Assembly (NCBI GenBank): GCA_000179315.1 | Contig: ADZZ01000067.1 | Coordinates: forward strand, 1 to 32,835 | DNA from: a delta proteobacterium NaphS2 | GTDB lineage: Bacteria; Desulfobacterota; DSM-4660; Desulfatiglandales; Desulfatiglandaceae | Length of the DNA: 32,835 nt | Direction: 5' to 3' | In this document: piece after piece, positions 8,419-16,490 of the stretch | How positions within the stretch are numbered: the first letter of the stretch is position 1 | How the letters are laid out: each line of letters opens with the position of its first letter | Position numbers and translations under genes: made by a program | The notes under the pieces: generated by a model | Told to the model about the DNA's origin: nothing | What the model saw: only the letters and a program-made list of their open reading frames with translations | The model's database searches: none

Positions 8419-9444
8419 TCACCGTTTTGCAGGTGAGAAGACGACTTTCCAGTCTTTCTTCATGCTGATGACAACCCAGCCTTTCTTCTTTGCCTCGTCC
8501 ATCAGGGACTGCGGGAAGGCGCCGAACTTTGTGTCCGGCAGCCCATTGGCCGGGCCGTAGGCGTATTCACGCTTGGCGTCGTCGTGGAACACCAGCATCA
8601 TCAGCCGCGCACCGCTGCCCGCGCGGGTCCATTCCAGCATCTCGCGGTCTCCGGCGGAATTGCCGAATGCCGCGAAAGGGCGCCTGCCGATAAACGTGTT
8701 GATACCCACGGGCTTGCCGGTCTTGTCGTCGATGAAATCGATTTGCGGCAGACGCATCAGCACGGGCTTTCCGTCCCGAATCTCATATTTACTCTTGATA
8801 GTCGAACCCACCACCTGCTCCGGGGGGACCCCGTAAACCTTCTCCGTCCACGGCCGCATGAACTCCACGCCGCCGCCGGAGACGATGTAGGTTTTGAAAC
8901 CGTTGGCCCGTAAGAACGATAGGAGCTCAAGCATCGGCTGATAGGCCAGGTCGGTATAACGGCGCTTGAACCGCGGGTGACGCGCTTTCTCCAGCCAATC
9001 GGTCACGATTGCCTCGAACTCGGCCGTGCTCATACCGGTATGCGAAACCATGACCAACTCGGCCATCCCTTTCTCGCCCGCGGCCGCCAGCGCCTCAAGG
9101 TCGTTGTCGAGCACCGCTTTGAAGGGTTGCTTCGTCTTCCACTCCGGATGCTCAGGCGACAGGGCTTTGACCCGATCCAGAGCAAAAGCGAGTTGGGTAT
9201 ACATGGGGTGCGAAGGCCAGAGCGTGCCGTCGTTGTCAAAGGTGGCGATGCGCTCAGCAGGCGGCACGAAGTCGGGGGAACCCAGTGTCGTCACCTTTTC
9301 CACAAAGGCAAGTATGGCCTGTTTGGTATTGCCGGCGTTCCAGGAGGGAAGGGGGTCGGAGGCTTGGGCAACGGCGACCGTTGCGAATAGAAGCAACAAG
9401 AGTGTCCATGATCCAATGAGAGGTTTTTTTGCCGTTATTTTCAT
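8419..9444 (-). CDS. Exported HAD-superfamily phosphatase
   Basis: This 341-aa protein has an N-terminal signal peptide (LLLLLFATVAVAQA, cleavage near residue 28), so it is periplasmic or secreted. HAD motif I is FDNDGTLW with nucleophile Asp70 and Asp72. Motif II is the Ser of YIVSGGG, and motif IV is FGNSAGDREML. A ribosome binding site AGGAGA precedes the ATG at 9444. It follows the sulfatase gene by 82 bases on the same strand, so the two are probably co-transcribed. A shared role in stripping sulfate and phosphate groups from an external organic ester is possible. The substrate is unknown. Confidence 0.85.
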   Translation of the reverse strand: MKITAKKPLIGSWTLLLLLFATVAVAQASDPLPSWNAGNTKQAILAFVEKVTTLGSPDFVPPAERIATFDNDGTLWPSHPMYTQLAFALDRVKALSPEHPEWKTKQPFKAVLDNDLEALAAAGEKGMAELVMVSHTGMSTAEFEAIVTDWLEKARHPRFKRRYTDLAYQPMLELLSFLRANGFKTYIVSGGGVEFMRPWTEKVYGVPPEQVVGSTIKSKYEIRDGKPVLMRLPQIDFIDDKTGKPVGINTFIGRRPFAAFGNSAGDREMLEWTRAGSGARLMMLVFHDDAKREYAYGPANGLPDTKFGAFPQSLMDEAKKKGWVVISMKKDWKVVFSPAKR

Positions 9445-9526
9445 GGGACATTTCTCCTTATCACAGCGTTAAGGGCCGCCCCTTGGTGGCCGCGGCCCCG
9501 ACGATGGGTGGACAGACTTGTGGTTG

Positions 9527-11182
9527 TCAATTGCCGGACGGCATGGGCAAGGAAAAGCCGTCTTTCTTCAAATCCTCACGGATGTTCATGAAGTGCTGAT
9601 ACCGGCTCAGGGTGATCGGGCCGGTGTAGACCTCGCTCTGCATTTTCCGTGGTGGATACTCGATGTACGTCTTCATCAACTTCTGGATTGACTCGTTGAA
9701 AGTGACCAGCGTCCAGGTGTGTTCCGTGAAATTGTTCATGAAGATATCGTAGCGCTCCTGCGGGTCCTGCAACAGATCGAAGACCTGCGGCACTGTGGCC
9801 ACGTACTTGTCAGGCCCCTTCCACCCGAGATTGGAATCAACCGCCAGAGCGCCGGTCTGTTCTCCGTCATCGCCCCGCAGATTGAAGACCGCCTTGTAGT
9901 GGCCGACACGGGCCGCACCGGGGGTCAGTTCATTCTCGGTGAAGTAAAACCACGAAGTACGGGCACTCTTGCCTTGGCCCAACAACACGGGCGACATATC
10001 GTAGCTGTCGAAAATGATGGGCTGACCTTCGCGATCCTTTTCCGGCAGTTTCAATCCCGCCACGCTTGCAAAGGTGGCCATAAAGTCGAGACCGCCTAAA
10101 ATGTCATGGTTACGCTCACCTGCCTTGATTTGTCCCGGCCACACGGCGATAGCCGGCACGCGGTTACCCCCCTCGCGGACCGTGCCCTTGGTGCCGCGGA
10201 ACGGGGTATAACCGGCGTCCGGATAGACATCCTGCCATGCACCGTTGTCCGTTGTCCAGAACACCAGGGTGTTTTTGTCGAGGCCGAGTTCGCGCAGTTT
10301 GTCCATGATATGGCCGACACGCGTGTCCAGCTCCACAATGGAGTCGGCATACTTTGTCTTGGAGATGGACTTGTGCTCGAATTCGGGCGCCGGAAGGTTC
10401 GGCTGATGCACTTTCATGAAGTTGATGTTGATGAAAAACGGTTGATCGGGATTCTTGGCTGCGTCCTCCAGGAATTTCAGACCCGACTCTTCCACATACT
10501 TGTCCAGAAACGGGATTCCCACGACCCCTTTTTCCGGCGTGTCCACGTACTCGCCGTTAACCTTCCAGTCCTGTTTGGGCTTCTCTCCGGCGTTTCCCGA
10601 TAACGATCCTTTGGTTACCTTGTCGAACATTTCCCGCAGTTTCGGATCCATGTCCGGGAACCACTTTGGATCGCCATAGGTGTAGGCGTTCAGGTGGTAC
10701 AGGAAACAGTGCTCCATGACGTCATAGCCCTGCGCGTTGGGCAGCGCATAGTCAGCCTCTCCCAAATGCCATTTGCCGGTGAAATAGGTTTTGTAGCCGG
10801 CTTCCTTGAGAACCGATGCCAGCGTCCACTCAGCGGCCGGAAGACCGCCGCCCTGGCCCTGGAACGCCACGGTGGTCATACCGCTGCGGTTGGGTATCCG
10901 CCCGGTCTGCATGGCCGCACGACCCGGTGTGCAGCTCGGCTGCGCGTAAAATGAGAAGAAGGTCATTCCGTCCGCTGCCATGCGGTCGAAACTGGGAGTG
11001 GGCATACCGCGTCCCTCGCCACCGCCATAGGCACCGAGATCACCATAGCCCGTATCGTCGGACACAATCAAAAGGATGTTGGGTTTCTTGTCAGTGGTTT
11101 CCGCCGCCAACGCCGGACAGGCGATCAGGAGCAGAAAGGCCACTATCTGGGTGAAGACTACCACTAGTTGTTTCCTCTTCAT
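9527..11182 (-). CDS. Exported arylsulfatase (formylglycine-dependent)
   Basis: This 551-aa sulfatase of the alkaline-phosphatase superfamily hydrolyses sulfate esters. A signal peptide (residues 1-27, ending ACPALAA) indicates export. Metal-binding Asp42-Asp43 lie in IVSDDTGYGD. The formylglycine site is Cys84 in CTPGRAAMQTGR (C-x-P-x-R), followed by GKWHLG and the TTDNGAW metal/active-site segment. The frame is open to 11245, but ATG 11182 is chosen because AGGAG lies just upstream and the signal peptide starts there. Maturation needs a formylglycine-generating enzyme or anSME; none is in the window. The upstream flank carries transposon-end-like repeats, consistent with acquisition by transfer. 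Confidence 0.93.
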   Translation of the reverse strand: MKRKQLVVVFTQIVAFLLLIACPALAAETTDKKPNILLIVSDDTGYGDLGAYGGGEGRGMPTPSFDRMAADGMTFFSFYAQPSCTPGRAAMQTGRIPNRSGMTTVAFQGQGGGLPAAEWTLASVLKEAGYKTYFTGKWHLGEADYALPNAQGYDVMEHCFLYHLNAYTYGDPKWFPDMDPKLREMFDKVTKGSLSGNAGEKPKQDWKVNGEYVDTPEKGVVGIPFLDKYVEESGLKFLEDAAKNPDQPFFININFMKVHQPNLPAPEFEHKSISKTKYADSIVELDTRVGHIMDKLRELGLDKNTLVFWTTDNGAWQDVYPDAGYTPFRGTKGTVREGGNRVPAIAVWPGQIKAGERNHDILGGLDFMATFASVAGLKLPEKDREGQPIIFDSYDMSPVLLGQGKSARTSWFYFTENELTPGAARVGHYKAVFNLRGDDGEQTGALAVDSNLGWKGPDKYVATVPQVFDLLQDPQERYDIFMNNFTEHTWTLVTFNESIQKLMKTYIEYPPRKMQSEVYTGPITLSRYQHFMNIREDLKKDGFSLPMPSGN

Positions 11183-11231
11183 TTTTTTTCTCCTAAAAAT
11201 ATTTGTTTTTAATTTCAGACTTTTCCAGTGT

Positions 11232-11270
11232 AATTTCAACACCACCGAAACGTGACAATTTCAACACCAC
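11232..11270. repeat. Pair of 14-bp direct repeats, possibly an IS end
   Basis: AATTTCAACACCAC occurs at 11232-11245 and again at 11257-11270, 25 bases apart. The pair lies immediately beyond the stop codon of the minus-strand transposase remnant. Multiple short end repeats of this kind occur at the termini of some insertion sequences, for example of the IS21 family. An operator for the sulfatase gene, which starts 50 bases away, is the alternative. Confidence 0.5.
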
Positions 11271-11272
11271 TT

Positions 11273-11660
11273 TCAGAGTTGATATTGGTTTTTGACTTCG
11301 ATTTGAACGCCGATTCCACCCCACCAGGATACCCGGTTTAATCCGGCATTTTTTCTTTGCTCCATTCTTTTTGCCAGTTGTTTTTTGACACCATAACGAT
11401 CACCATCCAAAAACGTCAAGAGCAAATCGCCGGAATCATCCCTGCTCAATTCGCAGTTCTGATTGCTGAACATACTCGTTCGTATCGTGGACAAAACACA
11501 CTTCCAGTCTTCGGGGCTTTGCCATTCACGGCAACACAGGATGGATCTGAAATAGTCAATGGTCATTCTGGCAAGCATAACACAGTAGTAATGCAACTCC
11601 ACCTTCTCAGGAGAGGTTCCGATGGGCTTATTGAGATAGTCAGGAAAAATTTCATTTTCC
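11273..11660 (-). pseudogene. C-terminal remnant of a transposase
   Basis: The minus-strand frame reads GTSPEKVELHYYCVMLARM, then SILCCREWQSPEDW, DDSGDLLLTFLDGD and NRVSWWGG, ending at 11273. This looks like a transposase C-terminus: helical, with Trp- and Cys-rich segments. The piece would logically follow the catalytic RWPVE region at which the transposase at 29745-31748 is truncated, so it may be the missing tail of the same family. There is no credible start codon with a ribosome binding site; GTG 11602 or ATG 11578 would give about 110 or 101 aa. Family assignment is inference. Confidence 0.5.
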
Positions 11661-11690
11661 GTGCCAAAATTCTCTGCGCATAATAAAAAA

Positions 11691-12002
11691 ATGCACGGAA
11701 CTGGCTGGAAAAATTGGAAAAGGTTCGAAAACGGTGAAACTTCAGTTTCTTTGAACAAGACATTGAAAACAATCCTCTCGGACACTCCCCTCGTCAAAAA
11801 CCTTGAGAACAAGGAGTATCTCGACATTATACTTGATGGTTGCAATACGCTGGAACAACGTTTTGCGCGGGTTGACAGCAAATTGGTTTTGCAGGAATTA
11901 GACAAAAAAAGGAAGGAAACAGGCAGGCTCCCACAGATTTTGAAAAAGATGATACGGGAACCGGCGTTCCCTCGAAAACTGGGAGAATTGTTTGGTTGTT
12001 AA
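11691..12002 (+). CDS. Hypothetical protein
   Basis: This 103-aa, Lys- and Glu-rich, soluble protein is not recognised. Segments such as YLDIILDGCNTLEQRFARV and KLVLQELDKKRKE have the balanced composition of a real protein. No ribosome binding site precedes the ATG at 11691, and the frame is open to 11661, where it runs into the transposase remnant, so the 5' end may have been lost. It lies 88 bases upstream of the CopG-like antitoxin gene. It does not show the features of a BrnT toxin. Confidence 0.45.
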   Translation: MHGTGWKNWKRFENGETSVSLNKTLKTILSDTPLVKNLENKEYLDIILDGCNTLEQRFARVDSKLVLQELDKKRKETGRLPQILKKMIREPAFPRKLGELFGC

Positions 12003-12090
12003 GCAAAATCAAGGCCAACCGTTATTTTCGGCCATAGGCTTTTCCTATGTCAAACACCACCCAAAAAGCTTATTTTAAGCGGGTAAAAAA

Positions 12091-12381
12091 ATGAGCAGAC
12101 TTCCAAAAAAGACAAGAAACAGCCTCAAGAAAGAGGCCATCGAGTGGGACACTACCATTTCGGAAGAGCGTCCTGAGCAGATTCAGGAATTGCTCAATGA
12201 TGCAGAACCGTTTAAGGTTCCTCGCCCTGCCCGTCAACCGGTCTCTCTCCGCATGGACCCCTTTGATATTTCGATGATAAAACGACTCGCTCGCAAAAAA
12301 GGCATTCCTCACACGCAACTCATGGCAATGTGGCTTCGTGAAAGAATCGAAAGAGAAAAGAGTCTTCATGCCTCGGAATAA
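12091..12381 (+). CDS. CopG/BrnA-like antitoxin
   Basis: This 96-aa protein has an acidic N-terminal part and a basic ribbon-helix-helix C-terminus: PVSLRMDPFDISMIKRLARK followed by KGIPHTQLMAMWLRERIERE. The pattern matches CopG_antitoxin/BrnA-type antitoxins, where the strand VSLRM binds DNA as a dimer and the N-terminus neutralises a toxin. No BrnT-like toxin is visible on either side, so it seems to be an orphan. Hairpins (CATAGG/CCTATG at 12033-12049 and GCTTA/TAAGC at 12068-12080) lie just upstream and could be operator sites for autoregulation. Confidence 0.65.
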   Translation: MSRLPKKTRNSLKKEAIEWDTTISEERPEQIQELLNDAEPFKVPRPARQPVSLRMDPFDISMIKRLARKKGIPHTQLMAMWLRERIEREKSLHASE

Positions 12382-12484
12382 GATGTAAGGGCCTCGCCAA
12401 AATGACTTACACAATCTTGTCTTTTGGTCCGTTATGGAGGCGAAGAAGTCATTGTTGAGCGTTTAGGCCGCCCCCCAATGTTCA

Positions 12485-12655
12485 TCAGACCAGGTATTGT
12501 TCCAGCTTTTCGCTCAGGGATACGGGCCAGACTTCTTCAAATAGAAATGCCTGAACTTCCTCCTTGCTGAGACTTCTCATGATGTCCGCCGGGAGGTCTC
12601 TCAGTACTTCCATTCGACCGGGCAGCGGTTCCTTATGCTTGCTTTCTTCCGTCAT
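12485..12655 (-). CDS. Small acidic protein at the end of the liv operon
   Basis: This 56-aa open frame is preceded by a good ribosome binding site (AAGGAG, about nine bases before ATG 12655). It starts 32 bases after livF. It begins MTEESKHKEPLPGRMEVL, contains two conserved-looking segments (DLPADIMRSLSKEEVQAFLF and VWPVSLSEKLEQYL), and is acidic and helical, with no membrane segment. I do not recognise the family. Its position as the last gene of the transporter operon suggests a linked role, but nothing in the sequence reveals one. Confidence 0.65.
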   Translation of the reverse strand: MTEESKHKEPLPGRMEVLRDLPADIMRSLSKEEVQAFLFEEVWPVSLSEKLEQYLV

Positions 12656-12687
12656 TATATTAATTCTCCTTGCTATTCTTGTTTGGT

Positions 12688-13389
12688 TTAACCGAGATAA
12701 GCTTCTTTGACTTTCGGGTTGTTGAGCAGGTCGCAGCTTTGGTCCTCGAGGACCACCCGGCCCGTTTCAATGACGTAGCCGTAGTCTCCCAGTTCCAGGG
12801 CCGCGTTTGCATTTTGCTCCACCAGAAGCACCGTCAACCCTTCTTCCCGGATCTGGCCGATGATGCCCATGATCTGTTCCACAATGAGCGGTGCAAGGCC
12901 CAATGAGGGCTCATCCAACAGGAGGAGCCTGGGAAACGCCATGAGTGCCCGGCCGATGGCCAGCATCTGCTGTTCACCGCCGGAAAGGGTGCCGCCGCTC
13001 TGTCCCCATCGCTCTTTCAGGATGGGAAAAAGGACAAAGCTTCTTTCCATGAGATCGTTGATTTTCTTCTTGTCCCGGTGGAGATAGGCTCCCAGCACCA
13101 GATTCTCCTTGACCGTTAGGTCCGGGAAAATGCGGCGCCCTTCAGGTACCTGCACGACCCCGCGACGAACGATCTCCTCCGGCGGCATTTTGTCTATGAA
13201 ATCCCCCTGAAGGGTGATCCTTCCCTCCCTGATACCCTGAATGCCGCTGATGGCCATTAAAGTGGTGGATTTTCCCGCACCGTTGGCTCCGATCAGGCAA
13301 CAGATGCTTTTTTCCTTTACATGAAGGGAGATACCCTTGAGTGCATGAATTTTTCGATAGTAACTATGGACATTTTCAAGCCTCAACAT
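12688..13389 (-). CDS. livF: Branched-chain amino-acid type ABC transporter, ATP-binding protein LivF
   Basis: This 233-aa ABC ATPase has the LivF pattern. Walker A is GANGAGKST (about residues 34-42), the Q-loop-side segment is VPEGRRIFPDLTV, the signature is LSGGEQQM, Walker B is LLLLDEPSLGLAP and the H-loop precedes the C-terminal GRVVLEDQS. It works with LivG to power uptake through LivHM. The start overlaps the livG stop by seven bases. Length and motifs are normal, in contrast to the neighbouring LivG. Confidence 0.95.
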   Translation of the reverse strand: MLRLENVHSYYRKIHALKGISLHVKEKSICCLIGANGAGKSTTLMAISGIQGIREGRITLQGDFIDKMPPEEIVRRGVVQVPEGRRIFPDLTVKENLVLGAYLHRDKKKINDLMERSFVLFPILKERWGQSGGTLSGGEQQMLAIGRALMAFPRLLLLDEPSLGLAPLIVEQIMGIIGQIREEGLTVLLVEQNANAALELGDYGYVIETGRVVLEDQSCDLLNNPKVKEAYLG

Positions 13390-14564
13390 ACGCCTTTGCC
13401 CCCTCCGAGGTAGGCGTCAATGACTTTCCGGTTCTTTCGAACCGCATCGGGCGTCCCTTGGGCAATCAGTCTACCATAATCAAAGACATAAATGTAATCC
13501 GCCAGATTCATCATGACTTTCATATCATGTTCGATAATCAAAACCGCGATACCGTCCTCCTGAATTTTTCGAACCAGTTGCATCAGCCTTTCCGATTCCC
13601 TGGCGTTCATGCCGGCGGCCGGTTCGTCCAGCAGGAGAACTTTGGGCTCCGAGGCCAGGGCTCTTGCAATTTCAAGGCGGCGTTGTTCTCCGTAAGCCAG
13701 AGTGTCGGCCAGATCAAAGGCTTTGTCCTCAAGGCCCACAAAGCGAAGGAAGCGCAAGCCTTCCTTTTCGGCGGATGCCTCTTCATTTTTCTGAAAACGG
13801 GTCTTAAAAAGTGTCTTCCAAAGTCCCGAAAGCATACGGCTGTGGCGACCGATTTTGACGTTATCCAAAACACTCAAATTAAAAAAAAGCCGTATGTTTT
13901 GAAATGTCCTGGCCATTCCCATTTGGCAAACGGCATCCGGGCTGATTCGAAATCCATAAAGCCTTCGGACCTTTCCGGTGCACAGAACCCCCATAAAATA
14001 AAGGCTGAAAAGGCCTGCGGCAATGCCCCAGGGCACGGCCGCATAATAAAGGGGTACATGGGTCAATATCAGATAAATTTGTGGATCCCTGTGGGTCAGG
14101 AACAAAAAGGCAAAAAAGAGGTCCGATAACAGAAAAATAAACATGAGGCCCCAGGCCCAGATTTCATGGCGCATAAGCCCCCGAAACAGGAAAAGGCGGA
14201 CGGCCAAGACCAAAACCCCCAGCAAGAAAAGCTCCACCTTGAAGAACGCTTCGGGCAGGAAAAAGGACCAGAAAAGGGGTAGCCGGATGACCCCCAGTAT
14301 CAAAAAAATCAGCGCCAAAATGCGAACCCGGCTTTTGATCCCCTTTAAGATGGGGGTTGCCAGGGAAACGCCGTCAAAGTCTATTTCTCCGTGGGAAGGA
14401 TGATACAGGCAGGACAGACAGTTGAAAAAGGTGGTTTTTCCGGCACCGTTCGGGCCGATAATACCCACAATCTGTTTGGGCGCCACCGTGAGAGAGATCT
14501 CTTTTAACGCCAGGAGCCCGCCGAAAGACTTTGAGAGGTTTTTGACCGTTAAGAGGGATGCCAT
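13383..14564 (-). CDS. livG: LivG-type ABC ATPase with a large transmembrane insertion
   Basis: At 393 aa this is about 140 residues longer than ordinary LivG (~255 aa). The outer parts are standard: Walker A GPNGAGKT (37-44), TFQNIRLF Q-loop (220-227), signature LAYGEQRRLEIARA (289-302), Walker B VLLLDEPAAGMN (309-320) and H-loop His346. Between GEIDFDGVSL and ISPDAVCQMGMARTFQ, about residues 71-206 form a hydrophobic insert with four predicted helices (about 80-102, 107-127, 134-157, 165-195). Basic residues cluster before helix 1, between helices 2 and 3, and after helix 4, as expected if both ends face the cytoplasm. The frame is continuous. ATG 14564 follows GGAG by nine bases. Confidence 0.9.
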   Translation of the reverse strand: MASLLTVKNLSKSFGGLLALKEISLTVAPKQIVGIIGPNGAGKTTFFNCLSCLYHPSHGEIDFDGVSLATPILKGIKSRVRILALIFLILGVIRLPLFWSFFLPEAFFKVELFLLGVLVLAVRLFLFRGLMRHEIWAWGLMFIFLLSDLFFAFLFLTHRDPQIYLILTHVPLYYAAVPWGIAAGLFSLYFMGVLCTGKVRRLYGFRISPDAVCQMGMARTFQNIRLFFNLSVLDNVKIGRHSRMLSGLWKTLFKTRFQKNEEASAEKEGLRFLRFVGLEDKAFDLADTLAYGEQRRLEIARALASEPKVLLLDEPAAGMNARESERLMQLVRKIQEDGIAVLIIEHDMKVMMNLADYIYVFDYGRLIAQGTPDAVRKNRKVIDAYLGGGKGVC

Positions 14565-14570
14565 GGGTAT

Positions 14571-15566
14571 CTACTCCAGGCTGCCCGTGAGCCGCGCTTT
14601 CGCCTGTTCCGCCTTGCGACTTCTGGAAAGTTGGAAGGGGATGAGTCCCGCGGGCCGCAACCGCATCATGATGACCAGCAGCAGCCCGTAAATCAGATAG
14701 CGGGCATTGAACATGCTCTGGGGCAGAGCGCTGCGCAGAATTTCAGTCAGCGGAATCAGGATGAGCGCTCCCAGCATGGTGCCGCCGATACTGCCCATGC
14801 CGCCAAATACAATGAGACACAATATGAGAATGGATTCCCAGAATTTAAACATGTCCGGATGAATAAACCGGAACCATTTGGCATAAAAGGCGCCGCCCAT
14901 GGCACCGATGGCGGCGCTGGCCGCAAAGGCCGTCACCTTGTAGCGGATCAGATTGATACCGCAGCACTGGGCCGCAATTTCGTCCTCCCGAATGGCGAAC
15001 CACGCCCTTCCCAGTCGGGAGTTTTCCAGGCGAACCACGACCACCAGCACCACCAGCATGAGAAAAATCGCCAGATAATAAAACTGCCAGCCCCGGGTCA
15101 AAGGATAACCGAAAATGGCAGGCGGCGAGATACCCGGCAGTCCCATGGGGCCGCGGGTGAGCCAGAGTTCATTGCGTATGAGCAGCACCACCAGTTCGGA
15201 AAATCCGAAGGTTACAATGGCAAAATAATCGCCGGTCAGGCGCAGGGTGGGGGCGCCCAGCAGAATGCCCCAGAGCGCACCGTTTGCCGCCGCCAGGGGT
15301 AGAATTATCCAGAGGCTGAGATCGTAATGGATGGCCAGAAGCCCTGACGTATAGGCGCCGATGCCGTAAAAGCCCACGTATCCCAGATCCAGCAGGCCGG
15401 TGAATCCCGGAACGATGTTCAGGCCCAGCGCCAGAATCATATACAGAACCGCCGTGGTGAGGACCCTTAACAAATAATCGGTGGAAATGCCCAGGGGAAT
15501 CCATGGCAGAATGACGGCCGCAATGAGTATTGCCGGGAAAAAAGTGCGGGGGTTCTTGAATGACAT
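14571..15566 (-). CDS. livM: Branched-chain amino-acid type ABC transporter permease LivM
   Basis: This 331-aa polytopic permease has the LivM landmarks NIVPGFTGLLDLGYVGFYGI near the N-terminus and RLGRAWFAIREDEIAAQCCG in the cytoplasmic loop that contacts the ATPases. It is followed by FGGMGSIGGTMLGA. About nine or ten hydrophobic helices are apparent. The ATG at 15566 overlaps the livH stop by one base (TGATG); the GTG one codon earlier is less likely. The C-terminus has a basic tail (RSRKAEQAKAR). Confidence 0.93.
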   Translation of the reverse strand: MSFKNPRTFFPAILIAAVILPWIPLGISTDYLLRVLTTAVLYMILALGLNIVPGFTGLLDLGYVGFYGIGAYTSGLLAIHYDLSLWIILPLAAANGALWGILLGAPTLRLTGDYFAIVTFGFSELVVLLIRNELWLTRGPMGLPGISPPAIFGYPLTRGWQFYYLAIFLMLVVLVVVVRLENSRLGRAWFAIREDEIAAQCCGINLIRYKVTAFAASAAIGAMGGAFYAKWFRFIHPDMFKFWESILILCLIVFGGMGSIGGTMLGALILIPLTEILRSALPQSMFNARYLIYGLLLVIMMRLRPAGLIPFQLSRSRKAEQAKARLTGSLE

Positions 15567-16480
15567 CACACCTTCTCCCGCTTCAGTTTCCCGATAAGTC
15601 CGGAAGGCTTGAAAAGGATCACGGCAATCATGACGGCATAGGAGATACCGTCTCTGTATTCAGAGGAAATGTACCCTGCGCCCATGACCTCCGCAATTCC
15701 CAGAACCCCTCCTCCCAGCATGGCACCGGGAACGCTGCCGATACCGCCCAGCACCGCCGCCGCAAAGGCCTTGATGCCGGCCACGTAACCCATGGTGGGA
15801 AAAATGGCGTTGTAATACAGTCCCACCAGAACGCCCGCCATGCCGCCCATGGCGGAGCCGATGGCAAAGGTGAAGGAAATGACGCGGTTGACGCCGATTC
15901 CCATGAGGGCGGAGGCGGTTTTGTCCTGCGAAATGGCACGCATGGCCATGCCGATCCTGGTTTTGTGAATGGTCAGATGAAGAATGATCATGAACAGAAG
16001 GGTAACGGAGAGAATAAAGAGTTGGAGCCAGGATAATGTAACATCGCCGAAATTTAAAGCCGTTTCGGAAAAAAACAGCGGCAGAACCTTTCTGGGGTAG
16101 GATTTGATCTGACTGCCCCAGATGAGGAGGGCCATGTTCTGCAGAAAGATGGACATGCCGATGGCGGTAATGAGTGCGGCCAGTCGCGGCGCCTTACGCA
16201 ACGGGCGGTAGGCGACGTAATCGAGCACAACCCCCAGGACGGCACAAATGATCAGGGTCAGCAGGAAAGCGGGTAAAAAAGGCATTCCCACAACCGCCAC
16301 CAGGGTGTAGGCAAGAAAGGCACCCAGCATGTAAACCTCGCCATGGGCAAAATTAATCAGCTGAATGACCCCGTAAACCATGGTGTATCCAACGGCGATG
16401 AGGGCGTAGACGCCGCCCAGGGTAATGCCGTTCACCAGTTGCTGAAGAAAGAGGCTCGACTGGTCTAAAAGGCTTTCCAC
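15566..16480 (-). CDS. livH: Branched-chain amino-acid type ABC transporter permease LivH
   Basis: This 304-aa polytopic membrane protein is LivH-like: QQLVNGITLGGVYALIAVGY at the N-terminus, then INFAHGEVYMLGAF. The ATPase-contact loop reads GMAMRAISQDKTASALMGI, and the C-terminal part contains VLGGIGSVPGAMLGGGVLG. It forms the translocation pore with LivM. It lies 10 bases after the substrate-binding protein gene and is translationally coupled to livM. Confidence 0.94.
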   Translation of the reverse strand: MESLLDQSSLFLQQLVNGITLGGVYALIAVGYTMVYGVIQLINFAHGEVYMLGAFLAYTLVAVVGMPFLPAFLLTLIICAVLGVVLDYVAYRPLRKAPRLAALITAIGMSIFLQNMALLIWGSQIKSYPRKVLPLFFSETALNFGDVTLSWLQLFILSVTLLFMIILHLTIHKTRIGMAMRAISQDKTASALMGIGVNRVISFTFAIGSAMGGMAGVLVGLYYNAIFPTMGYVAGIKAFAAAVLGGIGSVPGAMLGGGVLGIAEVMGAGYISSEYRDGISYAVMIAVILFKPSGLIGKLKREKV

Positions 16481-16490
16481 TCAAGACGCC

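Noticed and set aside
11183-11245. 21-residue N-terminal extension of the sulfatase
   Set aside because: The signal peptide and AGGAG site place the start at 11182.
11232-11270. CRISPR-like repeat
   Set aside because: Only two 14-base copies, with an 11-base gap; no array and no cas genes.
11357-11683. Plus-strand 108-aa open frame
   Set aside because: It is the antisense shadow of the transposase remnant and has no ribosome binding site.
12399-12454. AATGACTT/AAGTCATT inverted repeat as a liv operon terminator
   Set aside because: The loop is about 39 bases and only a weak T-run follows; not convincing.
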